Shown: positions 25,071 through 34,090, counted from the stretch's first letter. The stretch is DNA of 64,000 nucleotides from JBHGAV01 sp041946685 (GCA_041946685.1 JBHGAV010000017.1:4267-68266), one strand, 5' to 3'. Notes: a model not told the origin generated them from the sequence alone. Made by a program: numbers and translations.

Positions 25071-26165
25071 ATGCGCCACGCCCTGATTCTGGCCGGCGGC
25101 TCGGGAGTCCGACTCTGGCCGATGAGCCGCCGGGCAAGGCCAAAACAGCTCATTCCCTTCATCGAAGGCCGCAGTCTGATTCAGTTGGCGATGGCCCGCC
25201 TCGACGGTCTCATCCCGACGGAGAGGCGGTACGTCTGCGCCGGCCTGGAGCATCGCGGAGCCGTGCTGGCCGCGCTGCCGGATCTGAGTACAGAACGGTT
25301 CCTGGGCGAGCCCGTGGGGAGGGACACGCTCAATGCCGCCGGTTTCAGCGCGGCCGTTATCGCCAGGAGCGACCCCGAAGCAGTGATCGCCGTGTTCACC
25401 GCGGACCACTTGATCAGGCCCGAGGAGAAATTCCGGGAGATAGTGGCGCAAGGCTACGAGCTGGTGGAGCGAAGCCCGGCGACGCTGGTGACCTTCGGCA
25501 TCCAGCCCACCTTCCCTTCGACGGGTTACGGTTACTTGCAGCTTGGCGAATCCCTGGATGAAACCGTGAGAAGAGTGGAGGTTTTCCGCGAGAAGCCCGA
25601 CGCCGCGACGGCCCGAGCCTACTTCGACGCCGGGCCGGCGGGTTACCTGTGGAACAGCGGCATGTTCGTCTGGCAGGCCAGGACCCTGCTCGACTGCATC
25701 CGCCGGTACCGGCCCGAGAACTACAAGGGCCTCTCGCGAATCGCCGAGGCGTGGGGCTCGCCGGATCAGGAGAGCGTGGTGGCCGAAGTGTACTCCTCGC
25801 TCGAGAAGATCAGCGTGGACTACGCGGTGATGGAGCCCGCCTCGCGCGATTCGTCCGTGGGAGTGGCGGCGATTCCGATGAACCTGGACTGGATGGATGT
25901 CGGCTCGTGGCCGACCTTCGCACAGACGTGCCCCGCGGATGATCAAGGGAATGCCCTGGCCGCCGTGCGGCGCATCCTGGAGGAGACCTCGGACACACTG
26001 GTGGCTTCCAGCGACCCCGGCCACCTCGTCGCGGTGATGGGCTGCGAGGGTTTGGTCATCGTTCACACGCCGGATGCAACCTTGGTCTGCCGCAAGGACC
26101 AGGCCGAGGCAGTGAGATATTTGCAGCAGAAGGCTGCAGAGCTATTCGGAAGGGACTACCAGTAG
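25071..26165 (+). CDS. manC: Mannose-1-phosphate guanylyltransferase
   Basis: A 364-residue nucleotidyltransferase that makes GDP-mannose from mannose-1-phosphate and GTP. The signature GGSGVRLWPMSR followed by RPKQ is at residues 9-25. FTADH and FREKPD are the family metal and sugar binding motifs, and NSGMFVW is typical. It lacks the fused isomerase domain of longer ManC proteins. It overlaps no neighbour, sitting 4 bases after the epimerase and 3 bases before fucP, so the three form one operon. Confidence 0.92.
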   Translation: MRHALILAGGSGVRLWPMSRRARPKQLIPFIEGRSLIQLAMARLDGLIPTERRYVCAGLEHRGAVLAALPDLSTERFLGEPVGRDTLNAAGFSAAVIARSDPEAVIAVFTADHLIRPEEKFREIVAQGYELVERSPATLVTFGIQPTFPSTGYGYLQLGESLDETVRRVEVFREKPDAATARAYFDAGPAGYLWNSGMFVWQARTLLDCIRRYRPENYKGLSRIAEAWGSPDQESVVAEVYSSLEKISVDYAVMEPASRDSSVGVAAIPMNLDWMDVGSWPTFAQTCPADDQGNALAAVRRILEETSDTLVASSDPGHLVAVMGCEGLVIVHTPDATLVCRKDQAEAVRYLQQKAAELFGRDYQ

Positions 26166-26168
26166 GAC

Positions 26169-27482
26169 ATGACCACCCAGACAACGCCGCAAGGCCATGC
26201 CAAGCTCATCGCCCCCGGCAACACGCTGCCCTTTGTCCTGGTGACGGCGCTGTTCTTCTTCTGGGGCATACCCAACAACCTGAACGACGTCCTGATCAAG
26301 CAGTTCATGAAGTCGTTCGAGATGAGCCGCTTCCAGGCCGGCTTGCTCCAATCTGCGTTCTACCTGGGCTACTTCCTGCTTGCCATGCCGGCCGCCCTGG
26401 TCATGAGGAGGTACAGTTACAAGACGGGCCTCGTGGGGGGCTTGCTTCTTTACAGCATCGGCACACTGCTGTTTTGGCCGGCGGCCGTGGTACGCAGCTA
26501 CGGCTTCTTCCTGTTCGCCCTGTTCGTGATCGCCAGCGGGCTGGCCTTCCTGGAAACCGGAGCCAACCCGTTCGTCGCCATGCTCGGCGATCCGGAATCG
26601 TCCGAGCGCCGTCTGAACTTCTCTCAGGCGTTCAATCCCTTCGGAGCCATAACGGGAGTGCTCATCGGCACCATCTTCATCTTCTCCGGGATCGAGTACG
26701 ACAAGGCGCAGATCGAGGCTCTGAAGGCCGCCGGGACTTACGACGCCTACCTGCAACACGAAACGATGAGGGTCGTCGCGCCGTACCTGGTGCTTGGCGG
26801 CGTGGTTCTGGTCTGGGCGCTGCTGCTTGCAGCGACCAGGTTTCCGAGAATCGCGGAGGAGGCCGAGTCTCCCGGGGCGCGCCACAAGGGCCGGCTTGCC
26901 GACCTGTTCAAGTACCCCCACTTTGTTCAGGGGGTGCTGGCCCAGTTCTTCTATGTGGGAGCGCAGGTCGGCACCTGGAGCTACTTCATTCAATATGTCC
27001 AGGACTACACCGGCCAGCCCGAGAAGGTGGCCGGCTACTTCCTGACGGGGACCCTTGTGGCCTTCTGTGTGGGGAGGTTCTCGGCGACCTACTTCATGCA
27101 GTTCATCCAGCCGCGCTATCTGATGGGAATGTACGCCATCGCCAACGTGGCTCTGGTGGCGGTGGGCGTGCTGCACCCCGGCTGGGTAGGGCTTTGGGCG
27201 GTCTTCCTGACGAGTTTCTTCATGTCGCTGATGTTTCCCACGATCTTCGCGCTGGCCATCAAGGAACTGGGGCCCAATACCAAACTGGGCGGTTCGATGG
27301 TGGTGATGGCGATCATCGGCGGCGCGGTCTTCACTCCCATCATGGGCCTGGTATTCGATCGCACCCACAGCATGGCCCTGGCAATGCTGGTCCCGCTGGT
27401 GTGCTACGTGTTCATCGCCTACTACGCCTTCGTGGGGTCGAAGGTGCGCTTGCCGGCCGGCCGCGGCGCGCTTTCCGCCTGA
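26169..27482 (+). CDS. fucP: L-fucose:H+ symporter-type MFS transporter
   Basis: A 437-residue major facilitator with 12 membrane helices. FFFWGIPNNLNDVLIKQF, LLQSAFYLGYF and FLETGANPF are strong FucP-family patterns, including the acidic residues in helices 1 and 4 used in fucose and proton coupling. It imports fucose or a related sugar such as L-galactose. It is the third gene of the epimerase-manC operon. The last 61 bases overlap the 3' end of the convergent rsmI gene, so the C-terminal tail is encoded on both strands. Confidence 0.88.
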   Translation: MTTQTTPQGHAKLIAPGNTLPFVLVTALFFFWGIPNNLNDVLIKQFMKSFEMSRFQAGLLQSAFYLGYFLLAMPAALVMRRYSYKTGLVGGLLLYSIGTLLFWPAAVVRSYGFFLFALFVIASGLAFLETGANPFVAMLGDPESSERRLNFSQAFNPFGAITGVLIGTIFIFSGIEYDKAQIEALKAAGTYDAYLQHETMRVVAPYLVLGGVVLVWALLLAATRFPRIAEEAESPGARHKGRLADLFKYPHFVQGVLAQFFYVGAQVGTWSYFIQYVQDYTGQPEKVAGYFLTGTLVAFCVGRFSATYFMQFIQPRYLMGMYAIANVALVAVGVLHPGWVGLWAVFLTSFFMSLMFPTIFALAIKELGPNTKLGGSMVVMAIIGGAVFTPIMGLVFDRTHSMALAMLVPLVCYVFIAYYAFVGSKVRLPAGRGALSA

Positions 27483-28294
27483 TTGAGGGCCTTGTAGACC
27501 TCCCGCTTGGATAGGCCGCGGCGGCGGGCGACGCTCTTGATGGCGTCCATGCGGGCAATGCCTTCAGCCATGAGCGCCTGAACGGCGCCGGACAGCGGCG
27601 TCTCGTCCGCGGGGGAAGCTTCCCCACTTCCCACGACCAGGGTGATCTCTCCCTTGACGGCGGGCCGCGCCAGGAGTTCCTCCCTCACTTTGGCGGGCGA
27701 GCCGCGGAGGAATTCCTCGTGCAGCTTTGTCATCTCCCTGGCCAAAACCACGGGGCGCGGGCCCAGGACCGATTCGATGTCCTCCAACGCCTGCACCGCG
27801 CGGTGGGGCGCTTCGAAGAAAACAAGCGTCGCCTCCTCGTTCTTGAGCTTCTCAAGAGCCCTCCGGCGTTGACCGCCCTTAGCGGGGAGAAAACCGGCGA
27901 AATGGAACTGGTCCGTGGGCAAGCCCGAGGCCGCCAGAGCGGCCACCAGTGCCGACGGGCCGGGGAGAACCTGAATGGGGATGCCGTGCTCGACAGCCTT
28001 GAGCACGAGGCGATAGCCGGGATCGGAGACCAGCGGCGTTCCCGCGTCTGAGACCAGCGCAACGCGGCTGCCTTCCAGCAACATGCCGAGGATCTCCCCG
28101 GCGCGCGCGGATTCGTTGTGCTCGTGGTAGCTGATCAGGGGAGAGCGGATTCCGTAATGCTCAAGCAGCGTGCGCGATCGGCGGGTATCCTCGCAGGCGA
28201 CCAAGTCCGCCTCTTTCAAGATCCGAACCGCGCGGTAGGTGATGTCCTCCAGGTTCCCGATGGGAGTGGACACAAGGTATAGGATTCCCGCCAT
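27422..28294 (-). CDS. rsmI: 16S rRNA (cytidine1402-2'-O)-methyltransferase
   Basis: A 290-residue SAM-dependent tetrapyrrole-methylase-fold enzyme that methylates C1402 in the decoding centre of 16S rRNA. STPIGNLEDIT, CEDTRRSRTLL, SDAGTPLVSDPG and LPGPSALVAAL are all conserved. It lies 6 bases after the Clp-type ATPase on the same strand. The last 20 residues overlap fucP on the opposite strand and are basic and proline-rich (APRPAGKRTFDPTKA). Confidence 0.94.
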   Translation of the reverse strand: MAGILYLVSTPIGNLEDITYRAVRILKEADLVACEDTRRSRTLLEHYGIRSPLISYHEHNESARAGEILGMLLEGSRVALVSDAGTPLVSDPGYRLVLKAVEHGIPIQVLPGPSALVAALAASGLPTDQFHFAGFLPAKGGQRRRALEKLKNEEATLVFFEAPHRAVQALEDIESVLGPRPVVLAREMTKLHEEFLRGSPAKVREELLARPAVKGEITLVVGSGEASPADETPLSGAVQALMAEGIARMDAIKSVARRRGLSKREVYKALNQAESAPRPAGKRTFDPTKA

Positions 28295-28300
28295 CTACCG

Positions 28301-29362
28301 TCAGTATCCATCATCCTCGGACACCTCGCCGGAGTCGGGCTGCAGGACAAGGCGGTCCTCCTGCTCGCTGAAGACGAGCCGCACAGATGAGCCCGGTTCG
28401 ATGGCTCCTCCCGCGACCAGTGCCGCGAGGGGTTCGGTCAGGTGGCGATGCAGCGTACGCTTCAACTCCCTCGCCCCGAATTCCACGCTGGTCCCCTTGC
28501 GGAGGATCGCCCGCCGCGTCTCCGCGGGCACCTCGATCTCGACGGCCCGCGGCCCCAGCCGGGCGCCCACGTGCTGCTGAAACTCAGCAATGTGCTGATC
28601 CAGGATTTCCGCCAGCGACTGGTCGTCCAACGGGCGGTAGGTGAGGATGCGGTCGATCCGGTTGACGAACTCGGGTGAGAACCGGCGCCGCGCCGCAGCC
28701 AGACCGATGCTCTCCAGCTTGCGGCCCACGTCGAGGCGCAGTTTGGGGATGCCGGCCTCGAAACCAAAATCCGGACGGACCTCCTTCATCATGCTACGGC
28801 TGCCGAGGTTACTGGTCAGGAAGATCAGGCTCCGCTCGAAGTTGACGCTGGTGTTGTCGCCGAGCCGCAGGGTCGCCTTGTCGAGAATCCCGAGCAGGAG
28901 GCGGGTCAGTGAAGGAGCCGCCTTCTCGACCTCGTCGAAAAGGACCAGGGAAAGACTGCATTTCTCACTGGCCGCGGCGTTCAGCTTCTGCTGCGTGAGC
29001 ATTGGCTGCGTTTCCCGGTGGCCGAGGTAGCCCGGAGGAGCGCCGATCAGTTTGGCGACCTCGTGCTCCATCTGGAACTCACCGCAGTCGATCTTGAGCA
29101 GGTTCTTCTCGCTGCCGTGTAGCACCTCGGCGAGTGCCTCGACGGTCTTTGTCTTTCCGGTTCCGGTCGGGCCCAGCAGCAGGAACACGCCCGCGGGCCG
29201 GCCCTCGGGGGCAAGCCCCGCCTGGTAGACCTGCACGTAAGGAACAATGGCGTCCAGGGCATCTGACTGCCCGACGACTTTGCGCGCGAGTTGAGTGGTG
29301 ATGGTCGGAGGCGGCAGAGAAGCCGTCTTCCTGGTCCTGCCCGACGCGGCGCCGTTCCTCAT
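28301..29362 (-). CDS. Stand-alone Clp-type AAA+ ATPase (single D2-like domain)
   Basis: A 353-residue AAA+ protein resembling only the second ATPase module and C-terminal domain of ClpB or ClpA. Walker A is GPTGTGKT, Walker B is LVLFDEVEKA, the pore loop is GAPPGYLGH, and the arginine finger region FSPEFVNRIDR is kept. The N-terminal domain, first ATPase module and middle domain are missing, and no IGF-type ClpP docking loop is obvious. ATG 29362 is chosen because GGAGG and AAGG precede it; an upstream in-frame codon gives only basic low-complexity sequence. It is co-directional with rsmI and likely an unfoldase of unknown targets. Confidence 0.82.
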   Translation of the reverse strand: MRNGAASGRTRKTASLPPPTITTQLARKVVGQSDALDAIVPYVQVYQAGLAPEGRPAGVFLLLGPTGTGKTKTVEALAEVLHGSEKNLLKIDCGEFQMEHEVAKLIGAPPGYLGHRETQPMLTQQKLNAAASEKCSLSLVLFDEVEKAAPSLTRLLLGILDKATLRLGDNTSVNFERSLIFLTSNLGSRSMMKEVRPDFGFEAGIPKLRLDVGRKLESIGLAAARRRFSPEFVNRIDRILTYRPLDDQSLAEILDQHIAEFQQHVGARLGPRAVEIEVPAETRRAILRKGTSVEFGARELKRTLHRHLTEPLAALVAGGAIEPGSSVRLVFSEQEDRLVLQPDSGEVSEDDGY

Positions 29363-29467
29363 TGAGCCTTGAACCCTCCCGGCCACATTATAGGGGGCCC
29401 TCGGCCCTTTTCCGGGCCGGTAAGGGGCGCTACGGGCCGCCATGGCGGCCCCGCCGGGAGAGGCTTT

Positions 29468-30589
29468 CTAGCTGAAAAATGAGACGATTAGGTCCGCAAT
29501 ACGCCGGCTTGCCCGACCGTCCCCGTAGGGATTGTGAACGCGTGCCATGCGCTCGTATTCCATTGGGTCGTCCAACAGGCGGGCTGTCTCCTCTACGATG
29601 CGGGCCTGACTGGTTCCAACCAGCTTCGCTGTCCCGGCCTGAACGGCTTCCGGGCGCTCCGTCTTTTCGCGCATGACCAAGACCGGCTTGCCGAGAGACG
29701 GTCCCTCCTCTTGAATGCCTCCCGAGTCGGTGAGGAGCAGAAAGGCGCGGCTCATCAGGTCGACGAAAGGCACGTAGCCGAGCGGCTCCATGAGCAGGAT
29801 GTTCCTCCTGCCGGACAGCAGCCGCCGGACGGGCTTCTGGACCTGCGGGTTCGGATGCACCGGATAAACAATCTGCACGTCGTCCCTCTCGGCCAGCCGG
29901 GCAAGCGCGGCGCAGATGTTCTCGAAGCCTTCTCCAAAGCTCTCCCTGCGGTGGGCCGTTACCAGGATCAACTTTCTGGCAGGGTCCAGTTGAGGCCACT
30001 CGGGGCGCTTCAGGTTCCCACTTCGAAGAGCCTCGCGCACCTGGAGAACGGCGTCAATACCGGGATTCCCGGTGACCGCGATTCGATCCCGCGGGACGCC
30101 TTCGGCGACCAGGTTGCGTGCCGCTTCCTCGGTGGCGGCGAAGTGCAGCGACGCGAGGTGGCCCGTGAGGACTCGGTTAATCTCCTCCGGGAACGGCTCG
30201 AAGCGATCGCCCGTTCTCAGCCCGGCTTCCACATGGCCTACCGGCACTTTCGAGTAGAATGCGGCCAGGGCGCCACACATGGTGGTGGTGGTATCGCCCT
30301 GAACCAGGACCATATCCGGCTGCTCGGATTCGAGCACCGGCTCAAGGCCGGCCAGGATGCGCGAGGTGGACTGAAACAAAGACTGTCCGGCGGCCATCAC
30401 GCCGAGGTCGTAATCCGGCTCGGCGTCGAAGGCTTCCAGCACTTGGTCGAGCAGTTCACGGTGCTGGGCGGTAACGCACACTCTGGCCGTGAAGTCCGCC
30501 GGGCGGCTCCGAAGGTGGGCCAATACGGGACACAACTTGATAGCTTCGGGCCTGGTGCCGAAGACAAAAAGGACCTTGGTGGGGGTCAA
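29468..30589 (-). CDS. wecB: UDP-N-acetylglucosamine 2-epimerase (non-hydrolysing)
   Basis: A 373-residue GT-B-fold epimerase that interconverts UDP-GlcNAc and UDP-ManNAc for surface polysaccharides. VFGTRPEAIKL, QGDTTTTMCGALAAF, HVEAGLRTGDRFEPFPEE and LTDSGGIQEE are diagnostic. It lies 8 bases after infA, an unusual partner; no other polysaccharide gene is adjacent. The 105 bases between it and the Clp gene hold nothing clear. Confidence 0.95.
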   Translation of the reverse strand: MTPTKVLFVFGTRPEAIKLCPVLAHLRSRPADFTARVCVTAQHRELLDQVLEAFDAEPDYDLGVMAAGQSLFQSTSRILAGLEPVLESEQPDMVLVQGDTTTTMCGALAAFYSKVPVGHVEAGLRTGDRFEPFPEEINRVLTGHLASLHFAATEEAARNLVAEGVPRDRIAVTGNPGIDAVLQVREALRSGNLKRPEWPQLDPARKLILVTAHRRESFGEGFENICAALARLAERDDVQIVYPVHPNPQVQKPVRRLLSGRRNILLMEPLGYVPFVDLMSRAFLLLTDSGGIQEEGPSLGKPVLVMREKTERPEAVQAGTAKLVGTSQARIVEETARLLDDPMEYERMARVHNPYGDGRASRRIADLIVSFFS

Positions 30590-30597
30590 AGGGGTGA

Positions 30598-30816
30598 TTA
30601 CTTGTGGCGGTAGGTAATTCGGCCCTTGGTCAGGTCGTAGGGTGACATTTCCAGGGTCACCCGATCACCCGCCAGCACACGAATGCGGTTCCTACGGAGC
30701 TTGCCGGCCAGGTGGGCCAGAATGGTGCGGTCTTGATCCAGTTGAACGCTGAATAGACCGCTTGGGAATTTCTCGACGACTGTTCCTGTTACTTCGATAC
30801 AGTCTTCCTTGCTCAT
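30598..30816 (-). CDS. infA: Translation initiation factor IF-1
   Basis: A 72-residue OB-fold protein that binds the 30S A site with IF-3 and IF-2. MSKEDCIEVTGTVVE, GDRVTLEMSPYDLTKGRITYR and the final K match IF-1 throughout, and the length is typical. GGAGGAGG precedes ATG 30816. In this window it is outside a ribosomal protein operon: it sits between csp and wecB. Pairing with a cold-shock protein gene suggests a shared link to translation in the cold. Confidence 0.95.
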   Translation of the reverse strand: MSKEDCIEVTGTVVEKFPSGLFSVQLDQDRTILAHLAGKLRRNRIRVLAGDRVTLEMSPYDLTKGRITYRHK

Positions 30817-30849
30817 CCTCCTCCTTCCGTCAGATCTTGGCGAACATCG

Positions 30850-30895
30850 TTCGGGGCCGTGAGAACAGAATCAGGTCCGGCCCGCCGGCCCCGAA
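30850..30895 (-). terminator. 10-bp perfect stem between csp and infA
   Basis: Arms TTCGGGGCCG and CGGCCCCGAA pair over 10 bases with a 26-base loop, starting 12 bases after the csp stop. There is no T-tract, so it may be an attenuator, an mRNA stabiliser or a Rho-independent terminator of poor form between csp and infA. Confidence 0.4.
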
Positions 30896-30907
30896 ATCCT
30901 TAGCGGC

Positions 30908-31114
30908 CTAGGTCACGGGTGTGACGTTGGCCGCCGCGAGTCCCTTCGGACCGCGGGTGACCTCGAACTCCACTCTGGAGCCTTCCTCAAGGGAACGATA
31001 GCCGTCCGCCGCTATGGCGGAATAGTGCACGAACACATCTTCCCCATTGTCTCGCTGGATGAAGCCGTAGCCCTTCGCAGCGTTGAACCACTTCACAGTA
31101 CCAGTTTCCTTCAT
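30908..31114 (-). CDS. Cold-shock protein, CspA family
   Basis: A 68-residue cold-shock domain protein that binds single-stranded RNA and DNA. RNP1 is KGYGFIQRDNG and RNP2 is DVFVHYSAI, and the domain is complete. It acts as an RNA chaperone. The upstream 175 bases or so to a TATAAT-like -10 could be a long 5' leader as in other csp genes. The paralogue number in this organism is unknown, so a specific gene name is not given. Confidence 0.95.
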   Translation of the reverse strand: MKETGTVKWFNAAKGYGFIQRDNGEDVFVHYSAIAADGYRSLEEGSRVEFEVTRGPKGLAAANVTPVT

Positions 31115-31406
31115 ACACTTCCCTACACTAGACTTTCATTCGACCTTGACTCCTGCAACCGGCCGTGAAAAGCACGAAAAAATCCTTGGACACACCTCAC
31201 CACACGCTCAACGTAGCCGTTGTATGTGGGGCGTGCCCCTGGAGCCCCTCGAGACCTTTTGCGCAAACAGAAACAAGAGTCAAACGCCAGTTCACATTAT
31301 ACATCACCAAGAAACAAGCGCCGAGGCTGCTTTGCGGTTGTCAACCCGCATCGCCGGACTCTATCCGGCTAAGATTGAGGTTCGGCTCGAAGGGGACCCG
31401 ATTCAC
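31115..31406. promoter_or_regulatory. Divergent region between csp and the M3 peptidase, with csp -10
   Basis: On the minus strand a perfect TATAAT lies at 31301-31296, about 182 bases before the csp start, which would give a 5' leader of about 175 bases. A TTGACA at 31344-31339 is too far away (37 bases) to be its -35. The remaining sequence shows no small gene. The peptidase start on the plus strand has AAGGGGA at 31391-31397. Confidence 0.4.
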
Positions 31407-33485
31407 ATGAGACTGCCCGCGCTGCTGGCCGCCGCCGCACTCGCATCGAGCGCGGCCACCATTGACAATCCGTTGCTCGACAAGAGCCTGCCGATTCCCT
31501 TCGACAGGATCAGGGCGGAGCACGTGGAGCCCGCGATGACCCGCCTGCTGGAGGAGGCTCGCCGGAAGCGCGCGGCCTACGTGGCCAGTACGGACCTCCG
31601 CACCTATGAGAACACGATGACCGCGCTCGAAGAGATCACGGAGGACCTGGTGCGAGCCAACGCCATCATCCGGCACCTGGACAACGTCGCCTCGACACCG
31701 GTGCTGCGCAAGGCGGTCGGCGCCGTGCTGCCTCGATACGCCGAATTCGTATCGAATCTTCCGCTGGACCCGGGTATCTACGCCAAGCTGAAGGCGTTTG
31801 CCGCCACGCCGGAGGCCAAGGCTCTGACCGGCGCGCGCAGGCGCTTCCTGGAGGTCACTCTCGACGATTTCCTCCGGCAGGGTGCCGAGTTGGACGCCCC
31901 GGCGAGAAAGCGCCTGGGGGAAATCAACGTTGAACTGACCAATCTGCGCAAGCAGTACGGCGACAACGTTCTCGACGCAACCAACGCGTTCGAGTTGGTG
32001 GTCCGAGACGAAGCCAGCCTCGCCGGACTCCCTCTCTCGGCGCGGACCGCGGCACGCGAGAGCGCCAAGCAGAAAGGTCTCGAAGGGTGGCGTTTCACGT
32101 TACAGGAGCCCAGCTACCGGGCCATTATGACCTACCTGGACGATGCCGGGATCCGGGAACAGCTCTTTCGCGCCTACAACTCCAGGGCCATCGGAGGCGG
32201 CAACGACAACGTGCCGATCATGAGGAAAATCCTCCAGTTGCGGCAGGAACGGGCGCGTCTCTTGGGATTCAGGAGTTACGCCGATCTGACGACCGCCGAT
32301 CGCATGGCCAGGAGCGGAGATCGGGTGCGGGAGTTCCTCGGGACACTCGAATCGAGGACTCGTCCGTTCTACGAGACCGAGAACGCGGAGCTGCTAAAGT
32401 TCCGCCGTGAATTGGAAGGCGACCGCGCTCCCGAGCTCCAGATGTGGGACACCGCCTACTACGCCGAGAAGCTGAGAAGGCAGCGCTACGACTTTGACGA
32501 AGAGGCGCTGCGCCCGTACTTTCCGGCCGGCAGTGTGCTCAAGGGCATGTTCGAGCTGGTCGAAAGGCTTTACGGCATCCGGGTGGTGAAGGTGAACCGC
32601 GCGCCCGTGTGGAATCCCGCCGTAGAGTACTTTGAGGTCCGTGACGCGGACGGCTCGCTGCTGGGCGCTTTCTACTCCGACTTGTACCCGCGGGAGGACA
32701 AGCGAAGTGGCGCCTGGTCCAGCAGGCTGATCACCGGTGGGCCCATCGACGGCAGGTTCGGGCCGCACGTGGGGACGATCAACGCCAACCTGAACCAGCC
32801 ATCGGATGGTAAACCGGCTCTGCTTTCCAAGCGCGACGTCGAGACGGTGTACCACGAGTTCGGCCATCTGCTTCATCAGGTCCTGAGCCGCGTTCCCGTC
32901 CGGGGGTTAAACGATGTCGCCTGGGACTTCGTGGAGCTGCCGAGCCAGATCATGGAAAACTGGACCTGGGAGCGCGAAAGCCTGGATCTTATTGCCCGGC
33001 ATTACCAGACCGGCGCACCCATCCCGGACGACCTGTTCAAAAAGATGACGCTTACTCGCACCTTCCGAGCCGCGAACGCCCAGATGCGCCAACTGTCGTT
33101 GGGCGTGGTGGATTTGTCCTTGCACGTGGACTACGATGCGAGCCGGGATCCGGACATGCTGGCTTACACACGCAGGATATTCCAGAGGTTCGTGCCTTCT
33201 CCCGTGCCGGCGGACTATGCAATGGCAGCCAGCTTCACTCACATTTTCTCGGGAGGCTACGCCTGCGGCTACTACTCTTACAAATGGGCGGAGGTGCTGG
33301 ATGCCGACGCGTTTACCCGTTTCCAGAAGGAGGGTCTTTTCAGCGCGAAGGCCGGCACGGCTTTCCGGCGCGAAGTGCTGGAGAAGGGCAACACCGAGGA
33401 GCCCGGGGTGTTGTTCCGGAATTTTGTGGGCCGCGACCCGGATCCGGAAGCGCTGATGCGCCGCAGCGGTCTAGTGCGTGACTGA
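31407..33485 (+). CDS. M3 family oligopeptidase, exported
   Basis: A 692-residue zinc metallopeptidase of the oligopeptidase A/Dcp group. The catalytic motif HEFGH is at H483-E484-H487, followed by the third ligand region DVAWDFVELPSQIMENW. A signal peptide is visible at residues 1-18 (MRLPALLAAAALASSAAT), so it is likely periplasmic like Dcp, degrading small peptides. ATG 31407 is chosen over far-upstream in-frame codons because the signal peptide begins there with AAGGGGA before it. The downstream flavoprotein gene is 15 bases away. Confidence 0.92.
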   Translation: MRLPALLAAAALASSAATIDNPLLDKSLPIPFDRIRAEHVEPAMTRLLEEARRKRAAYVASTDLRTYENTMTALEEITEDLVRANAIIRHLDNVASTPVLRKAVGAVLPRYAEFVSNLPLDPGIYAKLKAFAATPEAKALTGARRRFLEVTLDDFLRQGAELDAPARKRLGEINVELTNLRKQYGDNVLDATNAFELVVRDEASLAGLPLSARTAARESAKQKGLEGWRFTLQEPSYRAIMTYLDDAGIREQLFRAYNSRAIGGGNDNVPIMRKILQLRQERARLLGFRSYADLTTADRMARSGDRVREFLGTLESRTRPFYETENAELLKFRRELEGDRAPELQMWDTAYYAEKLRRQRYDFDEEALRPYFPAGSVLKGMFELVERLYGIRVVKVNRAPVWNPAVEYFEVRDADGSLLGAFYSDLYPREDKRSGAWSSRLITGGPIDGRFGPHVGTINANLNQPSDGKPALLSKRDVETVYHEFGHLLHQVLSRVPVRGLNDVAWDFVELPSQIMENWTWERESLDLIARHYQTGAPIPDDLFKKMTLTRTFRAANAQMRQLSLGVVDLSLHVDYDASRDPDMLAYTRRIFQRFVPSPVPADYAMAASFTHIFSGGYACGYYSYKWAEVLDADAFTRFQKEGLFSAKAGTAFRREVLEKGNTEEPGVLFRNFVGRDPDPEALMRRSGLVRD

Positions 33486-33500
33486 GGAGGCAGCAATCAT

Positions 33501-34076
33501 ATGAAAGTCATCGCGTTTAACGGTAGTGCCCGGCGGGACGGGAATACCTCGATTCTGCTGGGCTACGTGCTCCGGGAACTGAAGGCGGAGGGCATAGAGA
33601 CCGAGGTGGTGCCGCTGGCGGGCAACAAGATCCATGGCCGCATCGCCTGCCGCACCTGCTCCGCGCGAAAGGACGGCCTCTGCGGGCAGAGAGACGACGA
33701 CGGCAACGCGCTGATCCAATCCATGACGGCTGCCGACGGGATCCTGCTGGGAAGCCCCACCTATGTGACCGACGTCACGCCGGAGATCAAGGCGCTGATG
33801 GACCGCGCCTGCCTAGTCAGCCGCGCCAACGGCGGACTGCTGCGGCGGAAGGTGGGCGCGGCGGTGGTGGCCGTACGAAGGGCCGGCGCCATGCACGCCT
33901 TCGACACGCTCAACCACTTCTTCCTGATCAACGAGATGATGATCCCCGGCTCATCCTACTGGAACATCGGAATCGGCAGGGAGAAGGGCGACGTGGAGAA
34001 GGACGCCGAAGGCATAGAGACCATGCGTGTTCTCGGCCGGAACATGGCCTGGCTCTTGAAGAAGACCCGTTCGTAA
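33501..34076 (+). CDS. Flavodoxin-fold NAD(P)H-dependent reductase, iron-sulfur flavoprotein-like
   Basis: A 191-residue flavoprotein. The FMN phosphate loop is NGSARRDGNTS near the N-terminus, and SPTYVTDVTPEIKALMDR is typical of NAD(P)H-dependent FMN reductases. Cysteines in ACRTCSARKDGLC (about 50-62) resemble the cluster motif of archaeal iron-sulfur flavoproteins, though spacing is not identical, so cluster binding is uncertain. GAGGAGG precedes ATG 33501. It follows the M3 peptidase and converges on tatC with 14 bases between stops. Confidence 0.8.
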   Translation: MKVIAFNGSARRDGNTSILLGYVLRELKAEGIETEVVPLAGNKIHGRIACRTCSARKDGLCGQRDDDGNALIQSMTAADGILLGSPTYVTDVTPEIKALMDRACLVSRANGGLLRRKVGAAVVAVRRAGAMHAFDTLNHFFLINEMMIPGSSYWNIGIGREKGDVEKDAEGIETMRVLGRNMAWLLKKTRS

Positions 34077-34090
34077 AGACCCGGACTGTC

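Noticed and set aside
31339..31344. TTGACA as the -35 of the csp promoter
   Set aside because: It is 37 bases from the TATAAT, far too distant for one sigma70 promoter.
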